Positions 1-11,711 of a stretch of DNA of 64,000 nucleotides are shown here, piece by piece. Origin of the DNA: Lonicera japonica (lineage: Eukaryota; Streptophyta; Magnoliopsida; Dipsacales; Caprifoliaceae); the NCBI GenBank assembly GCA_021464415.1, contig CM038465.1, positions 18,631,839 through 18,695,838 of the forward strand, written 5' to 3'. Each line of letters begins with the position of its first letter. Positions within the stretch are counted from its first letter, which is position 1. The notes beneath the pieces are model-generated. The model was not told where the DNA came from. It ran no database searches and was given only the letters and a program-made list of their open reading frames with translations. A program made the position numbers and the translations under genes.

Positions 1-1148
1 TCTCCCCCCTCTCTCTTCTCCACTTACTGTCTCTTTTCCACCAGCAGCACCGGCACAAGGAGCATGGCGTCAACCACGGCGATGAAGAATGGAAGTTTGT
101 GAAGAATGAAAATTTGTGAAAATCAATGGAGATGATGATCGTGAACGACGTCCTCTATCTTGCTCCTGTTTTAAAATCCACTGTAGATCGAAAATTTCTT
201 AGTCGTGCTGAGCAAAAATGGCCATTCAAATTAAGATCCCTTTTACCTAAGTTTAAATAGGAAGGTAAAATCGGAATGGTATTTTAAAATTGTATTAATG
301 AGAAAAAGAAGGGGCAGTCTCTTGTAGTTAGTGGTCAAATCATAATCATTTTATTTTCAATCTTGGTTAATATATCATTGTTTTAGAGCATCTCACCACA
401 TCTCTCAACTTATTTTCCATCTTCTCATTCAAATTAAATGCTTTTCTTATCATTTTACATGTTGATATTAAACGGGGCCATAAAGTACTCTAGGATTTAA
501 ATTGATACAATTAGAACTTTGAGGTACACAATAAAATTGACCATAACTTCAGGGTTTATTTAATGATTAACCTATTTCTTTTTTATGGCGAGGGGGAGTT
601 TTGAAAAATCATATTTGTATTATGTTATTTGGTATTAAATCAAGTTCGTTTTGTGATTTCCATTTAGTTATGAGTTACTATTGCCTTTGTTTTGTGTATA
701 GTTAAATAAAAATCATACATGGCTCTATTATTGAGTAAGAATTACAAAATTCCTCTGAACTCATATTACATTTAATATGTATGATTCTAAAACTTGGGAT
801 TTACTTACTTGACATGTTAACGTGAAAGGGAAAACAAAAATCATAAACTTATACGGACAAATACAATCCACGTTGCTTGCGGGTACATATATATAGTACA
901 TTTTTTTTAATACATCGATGTAGGATTCCAATTAAAGACATCTCGATAGTCGGGAGTGAGTTTTGACCACTAAGTAAATTCTAATGGTTATGTATAATAA
1001 ATTTTGACCATACCATGCATGTTCCAAAGAACAAATTAAAACAAACTATATATATACACAGTGTATCATGCTAATATATATAGTTTTTATGTTTGTTTCT
1101 TTAGTTAGTATTTTCATTGATGGCTGACATGTCCTTTATAATCCACAG
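1..1148. other. AT-rich non-coding DNA upstream of the NB-LRR gene
   Basis: I see no coding exon here. No TIR-domain sequence is recognisable in any frame, although a TIR exon would be expected upstream of the NB-ARC exon at 1149. The last bases (atccacag, ending at 1148) make a good 3' splice site, so the stretch is best read as intron 1 of the receptor gene, or as what is left after loss of the TIR exon. Confidence 0.6.
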
Positions 1149-4100
1149 GCATGAAGCGAAATGTATCGATATTGTTGTCAAAGAGATTCGTAGTAAACTG
1201 CCATATACAATTTCAATCGTAGATGAGCCTCTAGTCGGAATGAAGTGTCGTATAGAAGAGGTAACTTCATTGTTGGATGCAGAGTTGAATGTTGTTCGCA
1301 CTGTTGGCATATGGGGATTGAGTGGAATAGGTAAAACAACTTTAGCAAGAGCCGTGTTCGATAAAATCTCACATCAGTTTGAAGTTGCCTGTTTTCTTCA
1401 TAACATTGGAGAAGTTGCAAGGAAGAATGGTCTCGAACGTTTGCAGGAGCAACTTCTTTCCAAAACCCTAATGGTAGATGACTTGCAGATAATGAATGTT
1501 TATGAAGGAATCAGTATAAGCAAACGCATGTGCTTTAAATGTGTTCTTCTCGTTCTTGATGATGTTGATCATTTAGACCAATTAGAAGTGTTAGCTGGAA
1601 CGTATTGCTTGTTTGGTCCCCGGAGTAGAATTATCATAACAACAAGGGATAGAAGTTTGCTTGTTGCACATGGAGTGGATGAATCATATGAGGCGAGATT
1701 ATTAAATGATGGAGAAGCTATTCAGTTCTTCAGTTGGAAGGCCTTTAAGGGTATTTGTCCTACAGACGATTTCGTGGGCCTATCAAATCAAATAATACAC
1801 TTAGCTGGTGGCCTTCCTTTAGCTCTTAAAGTATTGGGTTCCACACTATATGGTGAAAACTTTGGTTTTTGGAAAGCTTCATTGGAAAAACTAAGCAAAG
1901 AAGGCCCGGATGGAGATATTCTTAAAAAACTCAAAATCAGTTTTGATGGTTTAGATAAAAAAGTGCAGGAAACGTTCCTAGATATTGCATGTTTCTTCGA
2001 AGGACAGGAGAAAGAACATGTATCAAGAATACTCGACAGTTGTGATTTTTACCCGGATTATTCTATACCTATTCTCGTTCATAGATCGTTGATATATGTT
2101 TCAGAACACAATAGACTTTGCATGCACCAATTGATACAAAAGATGGGTCAATATATTGATCGCGAGAAGCCTAGAAGGTTGTGGCTTACCGATGACGTTG
2201 TACGTGTACTAAAAAGTAGCACGGTGAGAAGTTCTTCAAACTGCAAGCTTCCACCTTCCATTTGAATTGTAGTTAAGAAAAAGTTATGTATGCATAGCGT
2301 CTATATTTCTTTATTTTGTTACTAATTATATATATTATATTTCTTTGTTGTTAGGGTACAAAAAACATTGAAGGCATATTACTGCATCCCCAACGTGAAC
2401 TGAAACACATAGACATCGCAATTGAAGCCTTTAGAGAGATGCAGAAACTAAGGCTATTGGAAGTTCATAATGTTTGGACTCCTCGAGTTCCTGAATATCT
2501 TCCGAGTCAACTACGGTGGCTTATTTGGGAAGAATTTCCTTCAAAATCTCTGCCACCAAGGTTTGAAGCAGACAATCTTGTTGGACTTCAATTGCATTGC
2601 AGCAGCATAGAACGACCTTGGAGAGGGGAAAAGGTAAACTTTTTTATTACAGTCGTTTTAAGATTTTCAACCTTACTAGCGGCTAAGAATTAAACTTGTT
2701 ACAATTTAATACATTGATTATTTGAATATGTAATAATAAGAAACTCTACCATGAATTTTGCTATGTCGATTAAATATTTTTTGAAAAAGCAAGTGGACAC
2801 ATAATTTAGGACATTTTAAAAAAGGATGGTGGATTTTAAATTCAGGGCCATGGATTAATTGTCAAGAAAATAACAAAAGATAAAGAAAAAAGTATCATCA
2901 ACTACTTTTTAAATTCAGGGCTAGTAAATTCGGCCACTGTGATCAGTAAAATGCATGAGACTCGTTGTTTATTGTTTTCACTCAACTACTTTTTAGTACA
3001 AGCTAATTAATCAAATGCATAAGACCCATGGTTAATTAATCAAATTCAACAGTAGCTTTTCCTTTGTTGTTCCTAACAGATGATGCAGAAGTTGAAGTAC
3101 ATCGACCTTTCTAATTCTCAAAAGCTAATCAGGACTCCAGATTTTACATGGACCCCAAATCTTGAGAGATTGATTCTTCAAGAGTGTAAAAGTTTGGTAG
3201 AGGTTCACAGGTCCGTTGGATTTCTCAAAAGGCTTGCATGCTTTGATTTAGGCGGCTGTAGTAATCTTAAAAGCCTTCCAAATAGTATCCAATCGGAATC
3301 TCTTGAGAATTTCATACTGAGAGGCTGCCACAAAATTAAAAAGTTCCCTGAGATCTCTGTGATTATGGAACATGCATCAGAGCTTCTTTTGAATGGAACT
3401 GCTATAAGAGAGCTGCCCTCATCAATTGAACACCTCCCCAATCTTGTTTTGATAGATTTAACTGACTGCAAAAATTTAACAAATCTTCCGAGTAGTGTTT
3501 GTAAGTTGAAAAGTTTGAAAACACTCTTTCTCTCAAATTGCTCAAAATTTGACAAATTACCAGAGGATCTGGGATACATGGAATCATTAGAAGTGCTTGT
3601 TCTAGACAGAACTGCAATTAAAGAGTTACCCTCATCAATTCAACACCTCAGCAGGCTTGATTCGCTAAGTCTGAATGATTGCAAGAATCTTCTTAGTCTT
3701 CCGACTGCCATTTCTAAGTTGAAACGTTTGGAATATCTCTCTCTGTCCGGGTGCTCAGAACTTGAAACATTACCTGAGGAGCTTGGAAGTTTAGGATGTC
3801 TAAATATGCTTAAATTGGATGGAACTGCTATTACACACCTACCACTTTCCAATGGAGGTTTGAATAATCTCGGTTTCTTATCCTGTTGCAAGAGCCCTCA
3901 ATCAAGTACTTCACCTTTTCAGTTTTTGTTTCCCTTGAAGAGAAAACGGCAAGAAGACTCCACGAGGAGTTTGGTGTTGCTTTCTATATCGGGTTTACAT
4001 TCGCTAGGCTATCTATTTGTCAACGATTGCAATATGTTTGATGGAGCAATCCCCAGTGATCTTGAGCCGATGTGCTCTTTGCAGACGTTATATCTCAATG

Positions 4101-5008
4101 GAAACTATTTTACCAATATACCAAGCCTCAGTCAACTTTCTCAACTTTCACGCCTTTCCTTGGATGGTTGCAAAATGCTTCATGTACTCCCGGAGCTTCC
4201 ATCAAGTATAGAAGTATTGAGTGCAAATGATTGTCTGTCATTGAGACTCTTTGCAGACCAATTTACTAACAAGAAAAAAGTGTGGCATGCCTCATTCAGA
4301 AATTGCTTCCAACTGCTCAAGGAGTCGGCCAATGGAGAGAGTGAGAATATAGCTAGTACCTTGTGGCAACATATGATTCAGGTTCTCTATTTCCATATAC
4401 ATATATAATTTTCATTTTTTTTTGGGTGTCACTGTACACAAAGAAATTAAGTACTGACTACTGACTAAACGGCCGGCTTGATTATCTTGGTACAGCGAAG
4501 TTACAAGGGTTGGGTTTTCCAAAATGTTAACATTTTACTTCCAGGAAGAGATATTCCAGAGTGGTTCTGCAAGCAGACTGCAGGGACTTCAATTTCATTG
4601 AAGCTTCCTTCAAATTGGTCTCATAATAATTTCGAGGGATTTGGGTTTTGTATAGCTTTTGACCCAACATACAAAGCATTTTACGGCAGACGAAAAAAAG
4701 TCACAGGTGTTGAGGTGGAATTCATTGCCAGAACCAGCAGTAATCGTGAATACCGTCTCCGTCTAATTCGAGACATTGTAATAGGGGGAAACCAAAGAAT
4801 TAGCAGGGAGCATGTGTGTCTGTTCTACCTACCTTTTTCCTACCTGCAAGGTTATTATGACGGGAATGATTGGTGTGAAATTGAGGTTTCTATTAAAAAT
4901 TCAAGCCCAAACACTGCTGTGGTGACAAAATGGGGAATGGGTCTAGTTCCTAAGTCCCGAGGAGTATATATCGAACCATATGATAAGGAGGATGAAGATG
5001 TGGTGTGA
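1149..5008 (+). CDS. TIR-class NB-ARC/LRR disease resistance protein, no TIR exon in window
   Basis: Intracellular immune receptor: the NB-ARC domain is a nucleotide-dependent switch and the LRR senses effectors. Exons inferred from splice sites and frame: 1149-2223 (NB-ARC), 2355-2633 (linker), 3080-4381 (LRR), 4496-5008 (post-LRR, stop TGA). All are open and join in phase. NB-ARC motifs in order: P-loop GLSGIGKTT (1315), kinase-2 LVLDDVD, RNBS-B GPRSRIIITTRD, GGLPLAL, FLDIACFF, and MHQ (2122-2130) where MHD is usual. The LRR exon has about 23-residue repeats of the LPSSI type. The last exon holds the IPEWF motif typical of the C-JID/post-LRR domain of TNLs. The first base at 1149 completes a split codon, so a 5' exon is required; a TIR exon may lie before the window or be lost. 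No stop or frameshift is seen, so the visible part may be functional. Confidence 0.88.
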
Positions 5009-5849
5009 TGGTTCAACATATATATATATACAAGCAGCAGATTCATGTCAGGTTAGTTATCATTTGATTCATTAACATAATAATTCTACTTCTTCTAGCT
5101 TCCTCCTTCGTGGAATTCATGATCACACTATTTAATTTAATTAGCACCACTTCATTTTTATTTTTTCTAATTTTTTAGAGCAGCTCCACTTCATTTCTTA
5201 TCAAAACTATATATCTATATTTATACTATATATAAAACTACGAATAACTTAAATATTTTTTTCATTTTTTTGTGAAGACAAACATGCCCCTTGATTTTAT
5301 ACAAAATATTTTAAGATTTACATTAAATAATACAGTATAACTACATATATTTTTATATTAGTATTAGTATTCCAAATAAATTCAAACTTTACTCTATTTT
5401 GCTGAAATAATTAAACAAACATTTTAAGCTAGATTTACATTAAATAAAATAGTATAAGACTATAAGTGTATAACTCTATATATTTTTATATTAGTATTAA
5501 TATTTCTGATAAATTTAAACTCTACATTATTTATCTAAAATAATTAAACAAGTTAGAATTTGCGTTAAATTATGTGTTCTATATAAGACCTCTATATAAC
5601 TTGATAATAAACTTCCCAAGAAGGAAGCTATTTAATAGATGATATTAAAATTACAAGGCTTTTAGGTCGGTAAAAAAAATCAAATGAATTTTACACTTGA
5701 TACTATGTTTTGTTTATTTGTTATTATTTTTATTTCATAGTAATTATTCAATTCTTAATTATTTATATTTATTAATGGATTTAATGACATTTGTCAAGTA
5801 CTAAAACCACGTGCAATGCAAGTGCAAAAAGACTAATATATAAATAAGT
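5009..5849. other. 3' flank of the receptor gene, AT-rich
   Basis: Non-coding. It contains several near-repeats of the theme 'atatatttttatattagtatta' in shorter pieces at about 5340 and 5480, which look like decayed low-complexity sequence. I see no gene. Confidence 0.5.
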
Positions 5850-6417
5850 TGAATTGTATAAGAGAAAATAAATAAAAAGAAAAGAGATAATATGAGAGTT
5901 GTATAGATAATTGTGTGATTACAAAAACTCCCAAAATAGGTATTTATAGAAGTCAGACTAAACCCTAAGATAACAATAAAGGAAATAAATGTGAAGGAAA
6001 TAAAGAATTAAGGAAAAACTCCATAAATAAAATACCCTATATATAGTATGTTTTGGCCGAGACAAAATAAGCAATATGAAAACTAATATAAATATCATAA
6101 ATAAAATACACTCCACAAAAAATATAATATTGTTTTCCAGAACTCCCCCTCAAGTTGGAACATGTTAAACAAACATGACCAACTTGAAACAAATTAAAGC
6201 TAGAAATTGTAGCACAGCCACTGAGTAGAGTACCATATCCATGTTGCCGATAATCATCGAAAGTTGTCTACACCTAAAACCACATCCATATAAATTAGCA
6301 CCACATACTAGTGTCATGTACTTTTAAACACCACATAACGAGTACTTTATCATCCATGACACGTATACACGTATAATAAGTCGCATCACGATTTCAACAC
6401 AACTTGTTGCCACTACG
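5850..6417 (-). mobile_element. Remnant of a copia-type retrotransposon 3' end
   Basis: A run of LTR-like sequence (5850-6140) ends in a pyrimidine tract, actccccctcaagttgg (about 6141-6157). That is the usual look of the polypurine tract plus 3' untranslated region of a plant copia element read on the minus strand. The phrase gataattgtgtg.ttacaaa recurs at about 22590, suggesting a second relative there. The younger copia element at 6423 was inserted into this remnant or next to it. Ends and target duplication were not found. Confidence 0.4.
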
Positions 6418-6422
6418 ACATC

Positions 6423-6646
6423 TGTAACGAAATAGAAACGAAAGAGAGATTGAAGAAGGAGAATGAAATAATTGTATTACTTTCTTGATGATTAAATGTA
6501 CAATAGAGTAAGGATATATATACTAGAAATAAAACCCTAATCTAAGATACAATTAGGAAAGTATAATGGGAACACAATCAATACAATTAATACAATATGG
6601 AAAGTATAATAGAAATAGGAAACGTAATATATAGTATATTCTAACA
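6423..6646 (-). repeat. Copia 3' LTR
   Basis: Left LTR. It is followed directly by a C-run and ctcaaactcaagg (from 6647), the complement of the polypurine tract, which shows that this is the 3' LTR. Confidence 0.93.
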
Positions 6647-6662
6647 CCCCCCCCCCTCAAAC

Positions 6663-9600
6663 TCAAGGTGGTAAGTGAGAGACCAGCTGGAGTTTGGAAA
6701 TCAATGCTTGAAAACGGCTAAGCTGGTGAGCTTTAGTGAAGAGATCTGCAGGCTGGTCATCTGAAGATACGGGCATAAGATGAATGTACAGATTGCGAAT
6801 ATGCTGGCGAATAAAGTGACAATCAATCTCAATGTGTTTAGTTCGTTCATGAAAGACGTCATTGTGACTGATTTGAATGGCACTGCGGTTGTCACAATAA
6901 AGAGTAGTAGCAGAGTCTTGAGGAGCACCTAATTCATCGAGGAGGCGTCGAAGCCATATTAGTTCTTGTGAAGTATCAGCAAGAGCGCGGTATTCAGCCT
7001 CAGTGCTTGATCGAAAAACAACAGAATGTTTCTTACTACGCCAAGTAAGAAGGGAGTCCCCGAGGAAGAAACAGTAACCAGTAATAGACCGACGATCCGT
7101 AGGGTCACCGGCCCAGTCTGCATCAGAGTAAGCCCTTAATACAAGAGATGACTTTGAGGAGTAGTGAAGCCCATGAAAAACTGTCCCTTTAAGATAACGA
7201 ATAATCCGAATAACAGCATCAAAATGAGTAGAGCGAGGAGCAGCCATAAACTGACTGACAACATGGACAGCATAAGCAATATCCGGGCGAATAACAGTAA
7301 GATAAACCAGACTGCCAACTAACTGTCTGTATAAAGTTCCATCAGAGAGAGGAGTACCATCAAATGGAGTAAGTCTAACATTGGTGTCCAATGGAGTAGA
7401 TGCAATTTTACAGTCAGTGAGACCAGCACGAGCCAGAACGTCAGACGTGTATTTCACCTGAGATAAATAGTAACTTGTTGAATCAGAAAGGACTTCCAGC
7501 CCTAAGAAGTAGTTGAGACAACCAAGATCCTTCATTTCAAAAAACTGACTGAGAGATTGTTTGAGATCTGAGATACCAGAAATATCATCCCCAGTAATTA
7601 TCATATCATCCACATAAAGGAGAAGAAGAATAGTCCCAGAATCTGTCTTTCGAATAAAAAGGCTTGAGTCTGACGAACTGGATGAATAACCAAGCTTTGT
7701 GATGGTAGAGCTAAATTTTGCGAACCAAGCTCGGGGAGCTTGCTTGAGTCCATATAGGGCACGATGAAGTTTGCAGACCCTGAGTGGACTGGTGTAAATA
7801 ACCGGGAGGTGGTTTCATATATACTTCTTCTGTGAGGTCCCCATTAAGAAAGGCATTTTTAACATCCATCTGAAAAAGATCCCATTTACGAACGGCAGCA
7901 ATAGCAATAAGACTGCGAACAGACGTCATTCGAGCCACAGGAGCAAAAGTTTCTTCATAATCTATACCATACTCCTGATTTAACCCCTTGGCTACGAGAC
8001 GAGCTTTGTATCGGTCAATCGAACCGTCCGATCGTGTCTTGATTTTATACACCCATTTACACCCAACTGCAGATTTTCCAGGAGGAAGAGTCACAAGATC
8101 CCAGGTATGCGCTTTATCTAAAGCTTGTAATTCTTCTGTCATAGCTTGCTGCTAAAGTGGATTAGTACTAGCTTTCTTATAAGATGTAGGTTCATAGTGA
8201 GATATCATAGTAGAATAACAATGGTAATCACGAAGGTGATGAGGGAGCTCTCTTACCCGAGTGGACTGTCGTTGTGGTGGAGGTATGACAGGATCAGCAG
8301 GCGAGATATCATCATTGGGAGGTGCCGTATGTTGAAGCTCGTTGGAAGAAATGACGTCAGGTGAGGATGGTTCAGGAGGTGTTGGACTGGGAGGTTGAGG
8401 TGATGGTGTGGCTTCTGGTTCAGGTTCTGGTGGGAATGTGACAACTGGAGCCTCAAGTTCAGGGGTGAAAAGGTCAAGAGATGAATGAGTAAAGAACGGA
8501 AGTGGTGATTCTTTAAAGACATAAAATTTAGATAGAGAGGAGAACATTTTATGTTCCCAAAAGACAACATGACGAGAAATCCGTAAGCGTTTGAAAATAG
8601 GATCCCAACACCGATAACCTTTATGTTCTATCCCATACCCCAAGAAGCAACAAAGACGAGCACGTGGTTCCAATTTAGAATGTTCATGAGGCTGGAGTAA
8701 CACAAAACAAGCACAACCGAAGACTCGTAAGAAATTGTAATTAGGAGAGGTACAATGAAGTCTCTCATATGGAGATTAATGTTGAAGAAAGGGAATAGGG
8801 ATACGATTGATAGTGTAAATAGCAGTAAGTGCTACTTCCCCCCAAAACCTTTCAGGACAACTACTAGAGATAAGAAGTTTGCGAACAGTATCAAGAATAT
8901 GTATGTGCTTGCGTTCAGCACGACCATTTTGCTGAAATGTACTGGGAGAAGAATATTGAGAAATAGTGCCTTGTTCACGGAGAAATTTAAGAAATGAGGT
9001 TCCCTTGTATTCCATGGCATTATCAGCTCGAAAAATTTTTATTGGACGAGAAAACTGAGTTTGAATCATGCGAGCAAAATTAATATAGATTTGGGGTAAT
9101 TCTGAACGAGTTTTCATAAGATAGATCCAAGTAAAACGATTATAATCATCCAAAAAGATAACAAAATATTTTGAACCCACCATAGTAGAATGTGGAGAGG
9201 GTCCCCAAACATCAGAGTGAATAAGATCAAATGGTGCTGAAGAAATAGAATCATTTTTATTAAAACATAATGCCGGTTTTTTTCCAAGTTGACAAGATAA
9301 ACAAGACAATTTCTCAGACTTTATTGACCCTAACTGACCAGATGACACAATAGAACGAAGACGATCAAAAGACACATGTCCTAAACGGGAATGCCACAAC
9401 TCAAATGAAGAAATAGTTGGTGGGGATGCAACAGGTGGTGTGGATGCAACAATAGGAGTGGGTGAGGTACGGAGGTGTATGAGCTCGAACATGCGGCCAA
9501 CTTTACGGCCTATCCCAATAATTTGTCCCGTTTAAGGATCCTAGACATGACAACCAGAAGAGGAAAATATAACATTCAGCCCAAGATCACATAGTTGACC

Positions 9601-10797
9601 AACAGAAATAAGATTGATAGTCAATTTGGGAATATGAAATGTAGCAGGTAAAGAGAGGCTAGGAGTAGTAACCGTTCCAACATGACTAACAGATAATTGA
9701 GAGCCATCAGCAGTTTTAATGGTGGGTGTATGAGAATTATGACTTTTAGAGGTGAAAATAGTAAGATCAGAAGTCATATGATTGCAGCAGCCAGAATCAA
9801 AGAACCAAGATGTACCTGTGGTGGTGGCCATAGCAGAACCAGAAGAGGATGTAACCTGTTTCAGAAGAGCTGTGATGTCAGCTAGAGTCACTGGTGCAGT
9901 AGAAATGTCTGCTTCAGAAGAATCAGTGGTGGCAGCGGTGATGGTGCCAGAGGATGATCTAGAGGAGGATCTCCTGGATGGGTTCTTGTAACAATCGGCT
10001 TGAAAGTGACTTGGTCCCACCTTTTTGCAAAAGAAACACGTCCTAATTGGACACTTTAGTAGCATATGGGTGGTGGCATGACAGTACGAACATTCTCGAG
10101 AAAACGAGTTTTTGGTAGGTTTCGAGCTCGGAACGGCTAAAACAGCATTAAAATTGTGGGCCCGAGTGGCGAACCGAGTTTCTTCAGAGAGAAGCTCTGT
10201 CGTGACATCATCAAGAGACGGTAAAGGATTGCGATGGAATAGAGCAGCCGGAACTGGTTCGAATTTATCGTGAAGTCCCATTAGAAGAGTGATAACACGC
10301 TGGTTATCTCGGTATGTTTCAAATTTTTCTGCATCATGCTCACAAAAAGAAGGTTCGGATTGGGCTAACTGATCCCAAATAGCTTGAAGGTCGGATAAAT
10401 AATCATCAATTGATTACTCGGGTTGTTGGGTTTTAGAATGTAAAGCAGTAAGCAACTGGTATTGATGAGAGAGATCCTTTGGAGTGTACCTAGATTGTAG
10501 AAAATCTCAGACTTCCTTCCCGGTGGAAAAACGACCAATCTGCTGCGCTATACGAGAGATAGATGTATTCCGAACCCATGTGATAATATCACCATTTTTG
10601 CTTTCCAAATCATCAAGACGATCATTGAACTTATCGTCAGTTTCATCGGTTTTCTTGGTTGGCTTAACAACTTCTCCAGTAACAATTCTCCAGGACTTAT
10701 GAGACTTCAGAAAACTTGTCATGGCTTGGGACCATTGAACATAGTTGGTGCCATTGAGAACGACAGAAATCGGACGCGAAAACTTGTGCTTTTCCAT
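6663..10797 (-). pseudogene. Copia gag-pol polyprotein, broken
   Basis: Capsid/polyprotein gene read from ATG 10797 to the stop at 6663. Visible parts: gag N-terminus (10797-10507); two zinc knuckles (CSYCHATTHMLLKC and CFFCKKVGPSHFQADC, about 10000-10100); protease motif DSG near 9790; the HHCC zinc region and DDE integrase with HSDVWG, RADNAMEY and NGRAERKH (9490-8780); reverse transcriptase from KWVYKIKT to MDVKNAFLNG (8142-7711) and YVDDM near 7610; RNase H with SDADWAGD and TEAEYRAL (about 7130-6960). It is interrupted by several in-frame stops: near 10506, near 10415, two near 9536-9543 and one near 8776. There is also a frame shift in reverse transcriptase near 7711-7760. Several stops look like TGG, CAA or CAG codons changed by C-to-T or G-to-A. 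It cannot make an intact polyprotein. Confidence 0.92.
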
Positions 10798-11470
10798 TGA
10801 GAAACGTGTAAGATAACACAATATCTGTAAAAACTAATTTGATTCCGAGAGATCTGAGGCCAGAAACGGATCCGGAGCGGTTGATTTAGTGGGGAACCGG
10901 TCTTAGAGTGAAAAAAAACGGGTTGAATATAGGTGAACCGGTCAAGGGAGTAAGAATTGGTTCAGAAAAAAAAACCGATTTAGGGTTTTTAGGGCAGTGG
11001 CGCGTGGATCTGGGCAGCGCGACTGGGCTGTGTTCCAGAGGCGCGTGGAGGCGTGAGCCAACTCCGATTGGGGTGATTTTGACGGCGTTTGGTTCGTATT
11101 GAAGAGACAAAGGTTTTGGTATATTATATGGATGGTTTGGGGTTATGTATTGAGGTGGCGATTGATCAAGAAAGGAGGGTGCGCGTGGGATCTGGGCTGC
11201 GCGACTGGGGGATCTTGCAGAGGCGCGTGAGAGCGCGTGTGGTGTCCGAATGGGGTGTTTTCAACGGGGTTTGGTTCGTATTGAAAAGACGACGCTTTTG
11301 GTATATGGTTTGGGTTAATCGAGGTTCTGCAGGGCTTCGAATAGTGGATCGACAGTTGGATGAAGCTAGGGTTTTTGATTGGTTGGTTGCTTGGGTTGAT
11401 GATGCTAGGGTTTTTGATTTGGATTTGATTGAAGATTAGATGAGAGATTGGTTCTAGAGGAGGATGAATC

Positions 11471-11482
11471 CCTCTGATACCA
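11471..11482 (-). other. Copia primer-binding site
   Basis: On the minus strand this reads TGGTATCAGAGG, complementary to the 3' end of initiator methionine tRNA, directly next to the 5' LTR. Confidence 0.9.
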
Positions 11483-11706
11483 TGTAACGAAATAGAAACG
11501 AAAGAGAGATTGAAGAAGGAGAATGAAAGAATTGTATTACTTTCTTGATGATTAAATGTACAATAGAGTAAGGATATATATACTAGAAATAAAACCCTAA
11601 TCTATGATACAATTAGGAAAGTATAATGGGAACACAATCACTACAATTAATACAATATGGAAAGTATAATAGAAATCGGAAACGTAATATATAGTATATT
11701 CTAACA
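11483..11706 (-). repeat. Copia 5' LTR
   Basis: Right LTR, 224 bp, same ends as the left LTR and followed by the second ACATC target copy. Confidence 0.93.
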
Positions 11707-11711
11707 ACATC

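Larger units (their letters stand above)
6423..11706 (-). mobile_element. Full-length Ty1/copia retrotransposon, minus strand, defective
   Basis: 5284 bp. Two 224-bp LTRs (6423-6646 and 11483-11706), each beginning TGTAACG and ending CTAACA, differ at 4 positions by my count (about 1.8%). The 5-bp target duplication ACATC lies at 6418-6422 and 11707-11711. A primer-binding site matching the 3' end of initiator-Met tRNA abuts the right LTR, and a purine tract abuts the left LTR, so transcription runs right to left. Domain order gag, protease, integrase, reverse transcriptase, RNase H is that of Ty1/copia. The small size and short LTRs fit a compact lineage such as Ale/Retrofit, but that assignment is a guess. 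Confidence 0.95.

Noticed and set aside
11089..11439. 116-codon plus-strand frame beside the copia 5' LTR
   Set aside because: It lies in the element's untranslated leader on the opposite strand, with low-complexity content and no family match.
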